Assembly: GCF_007827045.1 (NCBI RefSeq)
Contig: NZ_RPFW01000003.1
Coordinates: 806,001-870,000 of the forward strand
Length of the DNA: 64,000 bases
Direction of reading: 5' to 3'
DNA from: Trebonia kvetii
GTDB lineage: Bacteria > Actinomycetota > Actinomycetes > Streptosporangiales > Streptosporangiaceae
Below are positions 7,744 through 15,306 of this stretch, one piece after another. Within the stretch, counting starts at the first letter, position 1. Each line of letters opens with the position of its first letter. The notes beneath the pieces are model-generated. The model saw only the letters and a list, made by a program, of their open reading frames with translations. It searched no databases and had not been told where the DNA came from. The translations under genes and the position numbers were made by a program.

Positions 7744-8558
7744 CCGCCGTCTACCAGCCCGCCAAGAGCCCCGCCTATTTCCTGTCCGATGCCCTGGTGA
7801 TGGTCGGCCGCAGCCTGCGCCGCTCGGTGCGCGACCCGGAGGCCTTCATTACCGCGCTGGCGCTGCCGGTCACCCTGATGCTGCTGTTCGTCTACGTCTT
7901 CGGCGGCGCCTTCGAGGCCGGCGTCGGCTCGCACGGCGGCTACGTCAACTACGTGGTGCCTGGACTGATTGTGCTGTGCGCCGGCTTCGGCGCGGGCACC
8001 ACGGCGGTCGCGGTCGCCACCGACATGAGCAGCGGCATCGTCGACCGGTTCCGGTCCATGCCGATCACCGCCTGGTCGGTGCTCGCCGGGCAGATCATGG
8101 CCAGCCTGGCGCGCAACCTGCTCGCCACCGCGCTGGTGATCGCCGTCGGCCTCGGCGTCGGCTGGCGCCCGGTGGCGAGCCCGCTCGACTGGCTGGGCGC
8201 GATCGCGATGATCGTGCTGTTCATCAGCGCCATGTCCTGGCTCGCGGCCTGCTTCGGCCTGGTGGTGGGCAGCCCGGAGGCGGCCAACGGCGCCACCTTC
8301 GCGCTGATGTTCATCCCCTATCTCAGCAGCGCCTTCGTCCCGGCGGGCACGATGGCCGCCGGGCTGCGGCCGATCGCCGCGAACCAGCCGTTCACGCCGG
8401 TCATCGAGACCATGCGCGGGCTGTGGATGGGGCACACCTCGACCGGTGCGGCACTCGGGCACGAGGCGCTGCTCGCCGTCATCTACTTCGGCGCCATCCT
8501 GGTGGCCGCCGCGTCACTCGCCAGCTGGCTCTTCAGGCACCGCACGGCGAGCCACTGA
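7740..8558 (+). CDS. ABC-2 type permease, DrrB-like
   Basis: A 272-residue integral membrane protein with about six hydrophobic segments. It begins with the cytoplasmic stretch FLSDALVMVGRSLRRSVRDPEAF and contains ATDMSSGIVDRFRSMPITAWSVLAG, the conserved loop of DrrB/ABC-2 permeases. The start overlaps the stop of the ATPase gene by four bases. The two genes make a complete homodimeric-type exporter under the divergent TetR regulator. The substrate is unknown; TetR linkage suggests a toxic or signalling small molecule. Confidence 0.92.
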   Translation: MTAVYQPAKSPAYFLSDALVMVGRSLRRSVRDPEAFITALALPVTLMLLFVYVFGGAFEAGVGSHGGYVNYVVPGLIVLCAGFGAGTTAVAVATDMSSGIVDRFRSMPITAWSVLAGQIMASLARNLLATALVIAVGLGVGWRPVASPLDWLGAIAMIVLFISAMSWLAACFGLVVGSPEAANGATFALMFIPYLSSAFVPAGTMAAGLRPIAANQPFTPVIETMRGLWMGHTSTGAALGHEALLAVIYFGAILVAAASLASWLFRHRTASH

Positions 8559-8587
8559 CCGTATCCCGCTCGTGGAAATGCTTAACG

Positions 8588-8628
8588 CGATGCGCTCCGC
8601 GCGGTTCCGGGTACCGCGGAGCGCATCG
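8588..8628 (+). terminator. Factor-independent terminator after the exporter operon
   Basis: A perfect 14-bp stem, CGATGCGCTCCGCG at 8588-8601 paired with 8615-8628, encloses a 13-base loop. It lies 30 bases after the permease stop. No uridine run follows, as is common in high-GC actinobacteria. Confidence 0.75.
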
Positions 8629-8725
8629 TCATTCGGCGATCGGCGTCGGCCGCCGTTGACAGCCCCATACGTCACAGTTAGCGTCAATCGCGGCCTACCT
8701 GAGGGCACGCGTCGACGGGAGCGGC

Positions 8726-9511
8726 ATGATGACGGACGACGGCAACGCGACGCAGCCGGGCGACGCGGCAGCAGCGGCGACTGCGCAACCGGTCCTCGAG
8801 CTCGACGGCCTGACCTCCGGCTACAACGGAGCGGCGGTGCTGCGCGACATCAGCCTTTCCGTGCGGCCAGGCGAGGTGGTCGCCCTGCTCGGTGCCAACG
8901 GCGCGGGCAAGACGAGCACGCTGATGACCATCTCCGGCATCGTCAAGCCGATGCGCGGCCGGGTGCTGTTCAACAGCGCCGACTTGAAGGGCACGTCGCC
9001 GGACGCGCGGGCCAGGCTCGGCGTGGCGCACGTCCCTGAGGGGCGTGGCGTCTTCTTCGGCCTCACGGTGGCGGAGCACTTCAGGCTCGCCTCCCGCGGC
9101 GAGACGCTCGACGCGGCGGCCGCCTACCGCTACTTCCCTGCGCTTGAACAGCTCAGCGGCCGCCGGGCCGGCCTGCTGTCCGGCGGCGAGCAGCAGATGC
9201 TCGCGCTCGGCAGGGCCCTCGCCAGGCGGCCGAAGCTGCTGATGATCGACGAGCTATCCCTCGGTCTCGCGCCGATCATCGTCGAGCGGCTGCTCCCGGT
9301 TGTGCGCGACTACGCCAAGGACAGCGGCTGCGGCGTGCTCCTCGTCGAGCAGCACGTTGAGCTGGCGCTGACCGTGGCCGACCGGGGCTTCGTGCTCTCG
9401 CACGGCGAGATCACCACCCACGGCGACGTCGCGGCGCTCAAGGCGAACCCGGAGCTCGTGCTCAGCAGCTACCTGGGTGAGCAGGCGGTCCAGGACGGGA
9501 ACGGCAAGTAG
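8726..9511 (+). CDS. ABC transporter ATP-binding protein, LivF-like (branched-chain amino acid type), orphan
   Basis: The 261-residue ATPase has Walker A GANGAGKTS, the LivF-type loop VAHVPEGRGVFFGLTVAEHF, signature LLSGGEQQMLALGRALARRP and Walker B LLMIDELSLGLAP, which together are diagnostic of LivF rather than LivG. LivF normally works with LivG, two permeases and a binding protein, but none is nearby: the upstream genes are a DrrAB exporter behind a terminator and the downstream gene is thrS. It may serve components encoded elsewhere. Two adjacent ATGs (8726, 8729) follow a GGGAG sequence; either could be used. Confidence 0.88.
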   Translation: MMTDDGNATQPGDAAAAATAQPVLELDGLTSGYNGAAVLRDISLSVRPGEVVALLGANGAGKTSTLMTISGIVKPMRGRVLFNSADLKGTSPDARARLGVAHVPEGRGVFFGLTVAEHFRLASRGETLDAAAAYRYFPALEQLSGRRAGLLSGGEQQMLALGRALARRPKLLMIDELSLGLAPIIVERLLPVVRDYAKDSGCGVLLVEQHVELALTVADRGFVLSHGEITTHGDVAALKANPELVLSSYLGEQAVQDGNGK

Positions 9512-9562
9512 ACAAGGGGTAATTGCTTTCTGGGCGCGTACCGTCCACGGGTAGCATCGAGT

Positions 9563-9619
9563 CAGGTTCGCCAGCAGAACCTGGTCATCCGAACCCGGTC
9601 ATCCGTGGTCCGTCATCCG
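9563..9619 (+). promoter_or_regulatory. thrS leader: hairpin followed by three 14-bp repeats
   Basis: CAGGTTC at 9563-9569 pairs perfectly with GAACCTG at 9577-9583. Copies of GGTCATCCG then start at 9583, 9597 and 9611 (the last as cGTCATCCG), an exact 14-bp period. The block ends 26 bases before the thrS start. It does not show recognisable T-box elements (no clear specifier loop or TGGNACCGCG-type box), so I call it only a structured leader. Confidence 0.5.
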
Positions 9620-9645
9620 ATTCCGACGTAACGTGAGGCAGCGCC

Positions 9646-11625
9646 GTGTCCCAGATCAAGATCCAAGTGCTCGACCGCAACGCCCAGCGGAATGAGCGCG
9701 AGGTGACGACGGGGACTACCGCAGGCGACCTCTTCGACGGTGAGCGGGACGTGGTCGTCGCCCGGGTCAACGGTCAGCTCCGCGACCTCGCCTGGGTGCT
9801 CGGCGACGGTGACGCGGTGGAACCGGTCGCCGCCGACTCGCCCGACGGCCGCGCGGTGATCAGGCACTCGACCGCGCATGTCATGGCACAGGCGGTGCAG
9901 CAGGCGTTCCCCGAGGCGAAGCTCGGCATTGGCCCGCCGGTGGAGAACGGCTTCTATTACGACTTCCAGGTGGACCGCGCGTTCACACCCGAGGACCTGA
10001 AGTCGGTCGAGTCGCGGATGCGCGACATCGTCAAGCAGGGGCAGCGGTTCGTCCGTCGCGAGGTCACCGACGCCGAGGCCCGCCAGGAACTGGCGAACGA
10101 GCCGTTCAAGCTCGAGCTGATCGGCATCAAGGGCAGTACCGGCAGTGACGACGAGGCGTCGACCGAGGTCGGCGCGGGCGTGCTCACCATCTACGACAAC
10201 GTGGACGCGAAGAGCGGCGAGCTGCGCTGGAAGGACCTGTGCCGCGGCCCGCACGTGCCCTCCACCAAGCACATCCCCGCGTTCAAGCTGATGCGCAACG
10301 CGGGCGCGTACTGGCGCGGCAGCGAGAAGAACCCGCAGTTGCAGCGGATCTACGGCACCGCATGGGAAACCAGGGCGGCGCAGGACGACTATCTCAAGAT
10401 GCTCGAGGAGGCCGAGCGGCGCGATCACCGCAAGCTCGGCGCGGAGCTGGACCTGTTCTCCTTCCCCGAGGAGATCGGCTCGGGCCTGCCGGTGTTCCAC
10501 CCCAAGGGCGGCATCATCCGCCGCGAGCTCGAGGAGTACTCGCGGCGGCGGCACGAGCAGACCGGTTACTCGTTCGTGAACAGCCCGCACATCACCAAGG
10601 GCCAGCTGTTCGAGACCTCGGGGCACCTGCCCTACTACGCGGACACCATGTACCCGCCGATGGAGCTTGAGGGCAGCGAGTACTACCTCAAGGCCATGAA
10701 CTGCCCGATGCACAACCTGATCTTCCGTGCCCGCGGCCGGTCCTACCGCGAGCTGCCGCTGCGGCTGTTCGAGTTCGGCACCGTCTACCGCTACGAGAAG
10801 TCGGGCGTGGTGCACGGCCTCACCCGGGTTCGCGGGCTGACCCAGGACGACTCGCACATCTACTGCACCCGCGAGCAGATGAAGGACGAGCTGAAGTTCC
10901 TGCTCACCTTCGTGCTCGAACTGCTTCGCGACTACGGCCTCGACGACTTCTTCCTCGAGCTGTCCACCCGCGGCGACTCGGACAAGTTCATCGGGTCCGA
11001 TGAGGAGTGGGCGTCGGCCACCGAGACGCTGCGTCAGGTCGGCGAGGAGTCCGGCCTCGACCTGGTGCCAGACCCGGGCGGCGCCGCGTTCTACGGGCCG
11101 AAGATCTCCGTCCAGGCGCGCGACGCGATCGGCAGGTCCTGGCAGCTGTCGACCATCCAGCTGGACTTCAACCAGCCCAAGCGGTTCGGCCTCGAGTACA
11201 CCGCCGCCGACGGCACCCGCCAGGAACCGATCATGATCCACCGGGCCCTGTTCGGCTCGATCGAGCGGTTCATGGGCGTGCTCATCGAGCACTACGCGGG
11301 CGCCATGCCGCCGTGGCTGTCGCCGGTGCAGGCGGTGGGCATCCCGATCGGTGACAGCCACGTGCCGTACCTGAACGAGGTCGCCGCGCAGCTGAGCGCC
11401 AGGGGCATCCGCGTCGAGGTCGATGACAGCGGCGACCGGATGCAGAAGAAGATCCGCACCGCGCAGAAGCAGAAGGTCCCGTTCATGCTGCTGGCAGGCG
11501 ACGACGACGTGGCGGCGAACGCCGTCTCGTTCCGGTACCGCTCCGGCGCGCAGAAGAACGGCGTACCCATCGCGGAGGCGATCGAGGAGATCGTGGCCGC
11601 GGTGCAAAGCCGGGCTCAGGTCTGA
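9646..11625 (+). CDS. thrS: Threonyl-tRNA synthetase
   Basis: The 659-residue enzyme attaches threonine to tRNA-Thr. Domains in order are TGS (residues about 1-65), the editing domain with HSTAHVMAQAV and DLCRGPHVPSTKH (the His and Cys/His residues that hydrolyse Ser-tRNA), the class II catalytic core, and the anticodon-binding domain (VGIPIGDSHVPYLNEV to the end). Zinc ligands are visible in AMNCPMHN, DDSHIYC and MIHRALFGS, the last also being motif 3. The start is GTG 9646, with GAGG seven bases upstream. Length and motifs are complete, so editing and synthesis should both be intact. Confidence 0.98.
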   Translation: MSQIKIQVLDRNAQRNEREVTTGTTAGDLFDGERDVVVARVNGQLRDLAWVLGDGDAVEPVAADSPDGRAVIRHSTAHVMAQAVQQAFPEAKLGIGPPVENGFYYDFQVDRAFTPEDLKSVESRMRDIVKQGQRFVRREVTDAEARQELANEPFKLELIGIKGSTGSDDEASTEVGAGVLTIYDNVDAKSGELRWKDLCRGPHVPSTKHIPAFKLMRNAGAYWRGSEKNPQLQRIYGTAWETRAAQDDYLKMLEEAERRDHRKLGAELDLFSFPEEIGSGLPVFHPKGGIIRRELEEYSRRRHEQTGYSFVNSPHITKGQLFETSGHLPYYADTMYPPMELEGSEYYLKAMNCPMHNLIFRARGRSYRELPLRLFEFGTVYRYEKSGVVHGLTRVRGLTQDDSHIYCTREQMKDELKFLLTFVLELLRDYGLDDFFLELSTRGDSDKFIGSDEEWASATETLRQVGEESGLDLVPDPGGAAFYGPKISVQARDAIGRSWQLSTIQLDFNQPKRFGLEYTAADGTRQEPIMIHRALFGSIERFMGVLIEHYAGAMPPWLSPVQAVGIPIGDSHVPYLNEVAAQLSARGIRVEVDDSGDRMQKKIRTAQKQKVPFMLLAGDDDVAANAVSFRYRSGAQKNGVPIAEAIEEIVAAVQSRAQV

Positions 11626-11648
11626 TCTGTCCCGACCCATGCCGGGCC

Positions 11649-11672
11649 GGCGCGATCACGGCGATTCGCGCC
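11649..11672 (+). terminator. Possible thrS terminator hairpin
   Basis: GGCGCGA at 11649-11655 pairs with TCGCGCC at 11666-11672 across a 10-base loop, 24 bases after the thrS stop. The stem is short but GC-rich. Confidence 0.45.
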
Positions 11673-11707
11673 GCGCCCTGGCATGCCGCGCGGCATCATG
11701 GGTGCTC

Positions 11708-12385
11708 ATGGGAGAGCTGCCCGGCTACGAGATCGAGCGTGAGCTCGCCGCCGCGGGCGGCATCACGATCGCCGGCGTGGACGAGGTGGGCCGCGGCGCG
11801 TGGGCGGGTCCCGTCGCGGTCTGCGCCGCGGTCGCCCGTCCCGGCTTTCCCGAGCCTCCGGCAGGGCTGACCGACTCCAAGCGGCTGACGCAGCGCAGGC
11901 GCGAGGAACTGGCGGCGGTGCTGCCCGGCTGGCTCACCGCGCACGCGATCGGCGCGGCCAGCCACGAGGAGATCGACGCCCTCGGTATGACGGCGGCGCT
12001 GCGGCTGGCCGCCCGCCGAGCGCTCGGCGCGCTACCGCTGCGCCCGGACGTGGTGCTGCTCGACGGCAAGCACGACTACATCGGCCGGCCGTGGCGGGTG
12101 CGCACGGCGGTCAAGGCCGACCTGCGCTCGGTGTCCGTCGCCGCCGCGTCCGTCATCGCCAAGGTGCACAGGGACGGCCTGATGGCCGGCCTCGACGCGG
12201 ACCACCCGGAGTTCGCCTTCGCCGACAACGCCGGCTATCCGGCCCCGGCGCACCAGCAGGCCCTGGCCGAGCTCGGCCCGACCCCGTACCACCGGCTCTC
12301 CTGGGCCTACCTCGACGACCTGCCGCAGTGGCGTCACCTGCGCATCCACCGCCCCGCCGTCGAGGGCCAGCTAACCCTCATCTGA
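11708..12385 (+). CDS. rnhB: Ribonuclease HII
   Basis: The 225-residue enzyme removes RNA from RNA-DNA hybrids and misincorporated ribonucleotides. The signature GVDEVGRGAWAGPV near residue 20 supplies the first catalytic acids, LTDSKRL and VVLLDGKHDYI follow, and SVAAASVIAKVHRD matches the conserved helix with the last metal ligand region. The frame is open upstream, but the family's conserved amino terminus begins shortly after the ATG at 11708. It lies 82 bases after thrS behind a short hairpin. Confidence 0.96.
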   Translation: MGELPGYEIERELAAAGGITIAGVDEVGRGAWAGPVAVCAAVARPGFPEPPAGLTDSKRLTQRRREELAAVLPGWLTAHAIGAASHEEIDALGMTAALRLAARRALGALPLRPDVVLLDGKHDYIGRPWRVRTAVKADLRSVSVAAASVIAKVHRDGLMAGLDADHPEFAFADNAGYPAPAHQQALAELGPTPYHRLSWAYLDDLPQWRHLRIHRPAVEGQLTLI

Positions 12386-12396
12386 CGGCGGCACCC

Positions 12397-12419
12397 GGTG
12401 GCCGCCGTCGGCGGCCACC
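12397..12419 (+). terminator. rnhB terminator hairpin
   Basis: GGTGGCCGCC at 12397-12406 pairs perfectly with GGCGGCCACC at 12410-12419 over a three-base loop, 11 bases after the rnhB stop. Confidence 0.7.
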
Positions 12420-12465
12420 GCGCCTCCGGCTGATAGGCGCCCCCCAGGCCTGCGCCTCTTCGATG

Positions 12466-12498
12466 TATCGGCTAGCGATCTACCGAGAGGCGATATAG
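12466..12498 (+). promoter_or_regulatory. Composite operator copy 1 in front of the PadR gene
   Basis: The element reads TATCGG, nine bases, TACCG, five bases, CGATATAG, and ends nine bases before the PadR ATG. The same three blocks with identical spacing recur at 14029-14061 before the hydrolase gene. The terminal TATAG probably doubles as the -10 region. I infer autoregulation by PadR. Confidence 0.75.
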
Positions 12499-12507
12499 CC
12501 TGGCAGC

Positions 12508-12858
12508 ATGGCTAACCGAGACACCGCCGACGACGCCGGCCTGGTCGGCTTCGGGCGCTATGCCGGACCTGCCACGCTGATCCTGTCCAGCCTGGCCGAG
12601 GGCGCGAAGCACGGGTACGCGCTGACCAAGGACGTCGAGGAATTCGCCGGGGTGCGGCTCGCGCCCGGCACGCTGTACGAAGCCCTCGCGCGGCTCGAGT
12701 CGCAGGGGATGATCGAGGCGCTCGAGGCGGAGGACCGGCGCCGGCCCTACCGGCTGACCGCGGCGGGTGCCGCGGCGCTCCGGGCACATCTGGCTGCGCA
12801 GCGCCGGGCCACCGAGACGGGGCTGCGCCGCCTCGCAGCCAACTGGGGGAGAGCGTGA
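12508..12858 (+). CDS. PadR-family transcriptional regulator
   Basis: A 116-residue PadR protein of the short, winged-HTH class. LILSSLAEGAKHGYALTKDVEEFAGVRLAPGTLYEALARLESQGMIEA is the classic PadR core, followed by RRRPYRLTAAGAAALRAHL (the wing) and a short helical tail. PadR proteins usually repress an adjacent stress or export gene and respond to small molecules or lipids. Its stop overlaps the GTG of the following membrane-protein gene. A composite operator occupies its promoter and is repeated before the hydrolase gene at 14069. Confidence 0.95.
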   Translation: MANRDTADDAGLVGFGRYAGPATLILSSLAEGAKHGYALTKDVEEFAGVRLAPGTLYEALARLESQGMIEALEAEDRRRPYRLTAAGAAALRAHLAAQRRATETGLRRLAANWGRA

Positions 12859-13967
12859 CCCCGGCCGACGACGGGACAGCCGTACCCGCCGGCGGCCCCG
12901 CCGATGCCGATGCCGCTGCCGAGGCAGTCTCCCGGCTGCGGGCGGCCCAGCTGCTGCTCTGGTACCCGCGCCCGTGGCGGGACCGGTACGGCGAGGAGTT
13001 CACCGAACTGCTCGTCAGCGACATCGCCGAACGGCCACGCTCGCTTGGCCGCACCCTCGACGTCGCCAAGGGCGGGCTGCTCGCTCGGCTCGCCGGTGCG
13101 GGCCTTACCGGTGCCGCCCCCGCCGTGCCCCCCGGCGACCCGGCCGCGGCCCGCGGCAGGCACGTGGCCGCGAGCCTCGGCACACTCGGCGCGGCGAGCG
13201 CGGTGTTCCTCATCGTGGGTGCCGCCCAGTGGTCGCAGCTGCTCATCGGCTGGGTATGGGTGGCCAGGCGGCAGCAGCCAGGGGCCGCCGTGCCGCTGCT
13301 TGCCGCCGACAGGAACGCCACCCTTGGCACCTCGGCGGCCATCATCGCGCTGCTCGCACTCGGCGTATTCGCCGCGCTGCCGGTCCTCGTCACGGTTGCC
13401 GCCCGGCTCGCTGGCCCGGGGACAGCGGCCCAGCGCATCCGGCTCGCCGTCCCCGCGGTTACCCTGGTCGCCGCGCTGACCGCGCTGGTCATCGGCGGCC
13501 GGTCGCTGGAGAACAACTGGATCGGCACCGGCGGCCTGCACAGCCCTGTCCCCGGCGGGCTCGCCGCGTTCATCTGGGCGGTCACCCTGTTCGTCAGTGC
13601 CTACTGGGCGCACCCGGGCGTGCTCTCCGCATTCCCCGGTGCGGAGCTCGCCTGGATGGAGCTGAGCCCGCTGCTGCTCGCCGTCGCGGTGGCCAGCGCG
13701 GTGATCCTGGTCAGGAGGACTGGCCTGTCGCCGCGCCTGGCCCGGTTCGAGGCCCGCCTCGGCCTGGCCTGCTGCATCGTCATGACCGCGTTCCTCGCGC
13801 TGTGCGCGGCCTGGCTCACCGCCGACGGCCCGCTGGCTGGCGGCACCGCCCTGTTCCATGCGGGCTGGGTCAATGTCGCGAGCACCGTAATCCTGAGCCT
13901 GACCCTGACCACCGCCGTGGCGGCGTCCCGCACCGCCCGCCGCACCCTAGCCAGTCCGCGTCGCTGA
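12855..13967 (+). CDS. PadR-linked integral membrane protein
   Basis: A 370-residue protein with a cytoplasmic amino-terminal segment (AAQLLLWYPRPWRDRYGEEFTELLVSDIAERP), a motif often found at the head of membrane proteins encoded next to PadR genes, and then about seven or eight hydrophobic helices. No transport or enzyme motif is apparent. The GTG start overlaps the PadR stop, so translation is coupled and the protein may supply or sense the signal for PadR. A hairpin follows the stop at 13992. Confidence 0.8.
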   Translation: MTPADDGTAVPAGGPADADAAAEAVSRLRAAQLLLWYPRPWRDRYGEEFTELLVSDIAERPRSLGRTLDVAKGGLLARLAGAGLTGAAPAVPPGDPAAARGRHVAASLGTLGAASAVFLIVGAAQWSQLLIGWVWVARRQQPGAAVPLLAADRNATLGTSAAIIALLALGVFAALPVLVTVAARLAGPGTAAQRIRLAVPAVTLVAALTALVIGGRSLENNWIGTGGLHSPVPGGLAAFIWAVTLFVSAYWAHPGVLSAFPGAELAWMELSPLLLAVAVASAVILVRRTGLSPRLARFEARLGLACCIVMTAFLALCAAWLTADGPLAGGTALFHAGWVNVASTVILSLTLTTAVAASRTARRTLASPRR

Positions 13968-13991
13968 AGTTACCCGCGTCCATCCGATGAC

Positions 13992-14021
13992 GGTGGCAGC
14001 CCCGCCCGCCTGGCTGCCACC
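13992..14021 (+). terminator. Terminator after the PadR-membrane protein operon
   Basis: GGTGGCAGCC at 13992-14001 pairs with GGCTGCCACC at 14012-14021, a perfect 10-bp stem with a 10-base loop. It lies just upstream of the next operator, so the hydrolase gene is transcribed separately. Confidence 0.7.
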
Positions 14022-14025
14022 TTCG

Positions 14026-14061
14026 CTATATCGGTTTCCGGTGTACCGGAATCCGATATAG
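14026..14061 (+). promoter_or_regulatory. Composite operator copy 2, a 36-bp near-perfect palindrome
   Basis: The arms CTATATCGGTTTCCGG (14026-14041) and CCGGAATCCGATATAG (14046-14061) are complementary at 15 of 16 positions around TGTA. The element ends seven bases before the ATG at 14069. It shares the TATCGG-n9-TACCG-n5-CGATATAG layout with the PadR promoter at 12466. Confidence 0.8.
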
Positions 14062-14068
14062 TCCAGGC

Positions 14069-15067
14069 ATGACGCAACAGCGGGGCGGGCGGCCGGGGTA
14101 TGGCACCGAGCCCCAGGCCACGCCCGGGGCGCGACCCGGTCACCCCTCCCGCCGCCGGGTCCTCGGCTACGGCCTCGCCGGGATCGCGGCGCTCGCGGTG
14201 GCCGGCGCGGCGGGGTTCGAGCTCATCGAGCGCGGCGTCCTGCCCGGCAAGAGCGAACTCGACCAGCTCGACGGCGCCTGCGACGTCGCCGCCCCCGACC
14301 TCACCAGGTACGCGGAGCCGGGTCCGCAGTACGACGGCACCTTCCAGTCGGCCGCCAGGCGTACCAGAGTCGGCTACACGATCGCCTACCCGCCGGGACA
14401 CGGGCCAGGCGACCGGCTGCCGCTCGTCATCGCGCTGCACGGCTTCGGCGGCAATCACAAGACCACGATCTCCGGCATGACACCCGCCCAGGCGCTGGCC
14501 CTGCGCGTGGCGGGACGGCCGCTCCCGCCGATGGCCATGGTCACCGTGGACGGCGGCGGCGGCTACTGGAACCCGCATCCGGGCGACAACCCGCAGGCCA
14601 TGCTCACCGGCGAGCTGATACCGCTGTGCCAGCGAAAGAAGCTCGGCACGGGCAAGCGCCGGATCGGCGTGCTCGGCATCTCGATGGGCGGCTACGGCGC
14701 TCTGCTTGTCGCCGAGAAGCACCCGCAGCTGATCGCTGCCGCCGCGGCGATCTCCCCGGCGATCTGGACCAGCTACGCCCAGGCAAAGGCCGCGAACCCG
14801 GGCGCGTACGCCAGCGCGGCGGACTTCGCTGCCGACGATGCCGTCACGCACGCGGCAGCCCTGGCCAAAGTCCCGGTCCGCATCGCCTCCGGCTACGGCG
14901 ACCCCTTCTACCCGGGTGTCCAGACCCTGGTCCGCGCCCTGCCGGAGAACCCGGGCGGCGTCCCGGCCCAGCTCTACTTCGGCAACGGCTGCCACACCGG
15001 CCCGTTCTTCACCGCCCAGGAACCCCCGTCTCTGGCCTTCCTGGCCCGCCACCTCACGACAGCCTGA
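14069..15067 (+). CDS. Secreted alpha/beta-hydrolase (esterase D/antigen 85-like fold), Tat-type signal
   Basis: The 332-residue protein starts with a twin-arginine-like leader (SRRRVLGYGLAGIAALAVAGAAG). The hydrolase core follows: LVIALHGFGGNH (oxyanion region), the nucleophile elbow GVLGISMGGYGALLV, and a late GNGCHTGPFF with the probable catalytic His. The arrangement resembles esterase D/antigen 85-type hydrolases that act on carbohydrate or lipid esters outside the cell. A 36-bp palindrome covers the promoter and matches the one before PadR, so the enzyme is probably the main PadR-controlled output. The substrate is unknown. Confidence 0.87.
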   Translation: MTQQRGGRPGYGTEPQATPGARPGHPSRRRVLGYGLAGIAALAVAGAAGFELIERGVLPGKSELDQLDGACDVAAPDLTRYAEPGPQYDGTFQSAARRTRVGYTIAYPPGHGPGDRLPLVIALHGFGGNHKTTISGMTPAQALALRVAGRPLPPMAMVTVDGGGGYWNPHPGDNPQAMLTGELIPLCQRKKLGTGKRRIGVLGISMGGYGALLVAEKHPQLIAAAAAISPAIWTSYAQAKAANPGAYASAADFAADDAVTHAAALAKVPVRIASGYGDPFYPGVQTLVRALPENPGGVPAQLYFGNGCHTGPFFTAQEPPSLAFLARHLTTA

Positions 15068-15103
15068 CGGCAACGCCTCACCCGTGAACAGGCCACGAAA
15101 AGA

Positions 15104-15203
15104 CCACTCTGCTTAGCCGACCGCGCGACAAAAGCCGCGAATCGGACGCGGAAGTGGTCGCCAGTTAAGCAGAGCCGAAAAGGTGGTCGTCGGCTAAGCA
15201 CAG
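15104..15203. repeat. Three related ~20-bp elements, one inverted
   Basis: The element GTGGTCG-n3-GGTTAAGCAGAG-like occurs at 15154-15174 and 15183-15203 in direct orientation, and at 15104-15122 inverted (CTCTGCTTAGCCGACC). The first and last copies share a perfect 12-bp complement TGCTTAGCCGAC. They fill the gap between convergent genes. They could form alternative hairpins; no function is evident. Confidence 0.65.
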
Positions 15204-15219
15204 TCGCGTGCCGATGCGG

Positions 15220-15253
15220 CGGCAGCCAGGGAACGCGCGTTCCCTGGCTGCCG
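15220..15253. terminator. 34-bp perfect palindrome, likely bidirectional terminator
   Basis: The arms, each containing GGCAGCCAGGGAACGC, are perfectly complementary with no spacer from 15220 to 15253. The block separates the convergent hydrolase (stop 15067) and MFS (stop 15307) genes, so it can terminate transcription from both sides. Confidence 0.75.
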
Positions 15254-15287
15254 TCAGTGTTTGCGGGGGCGACCGGGGTCAGCCGAA

Positions 15288-15300
15288 CCCGTTCGGGCGG
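15288..15300 (-). repeat. CCGAACGG dispersed motif, copy h
   Basis: On the reverse strand CCGCCCGAACGGG, followed by TTCGG. It lies seven bases after the MFS stop on the sense strand. Confidence 0.5.
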
Positions 15301-15306
15301 ATGGTG

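Noticed and set aside
9512..9645. T-box leader for thrS
   Set aside because: There is no specifier loop or antiterminator consensus, and the structured part is too short.
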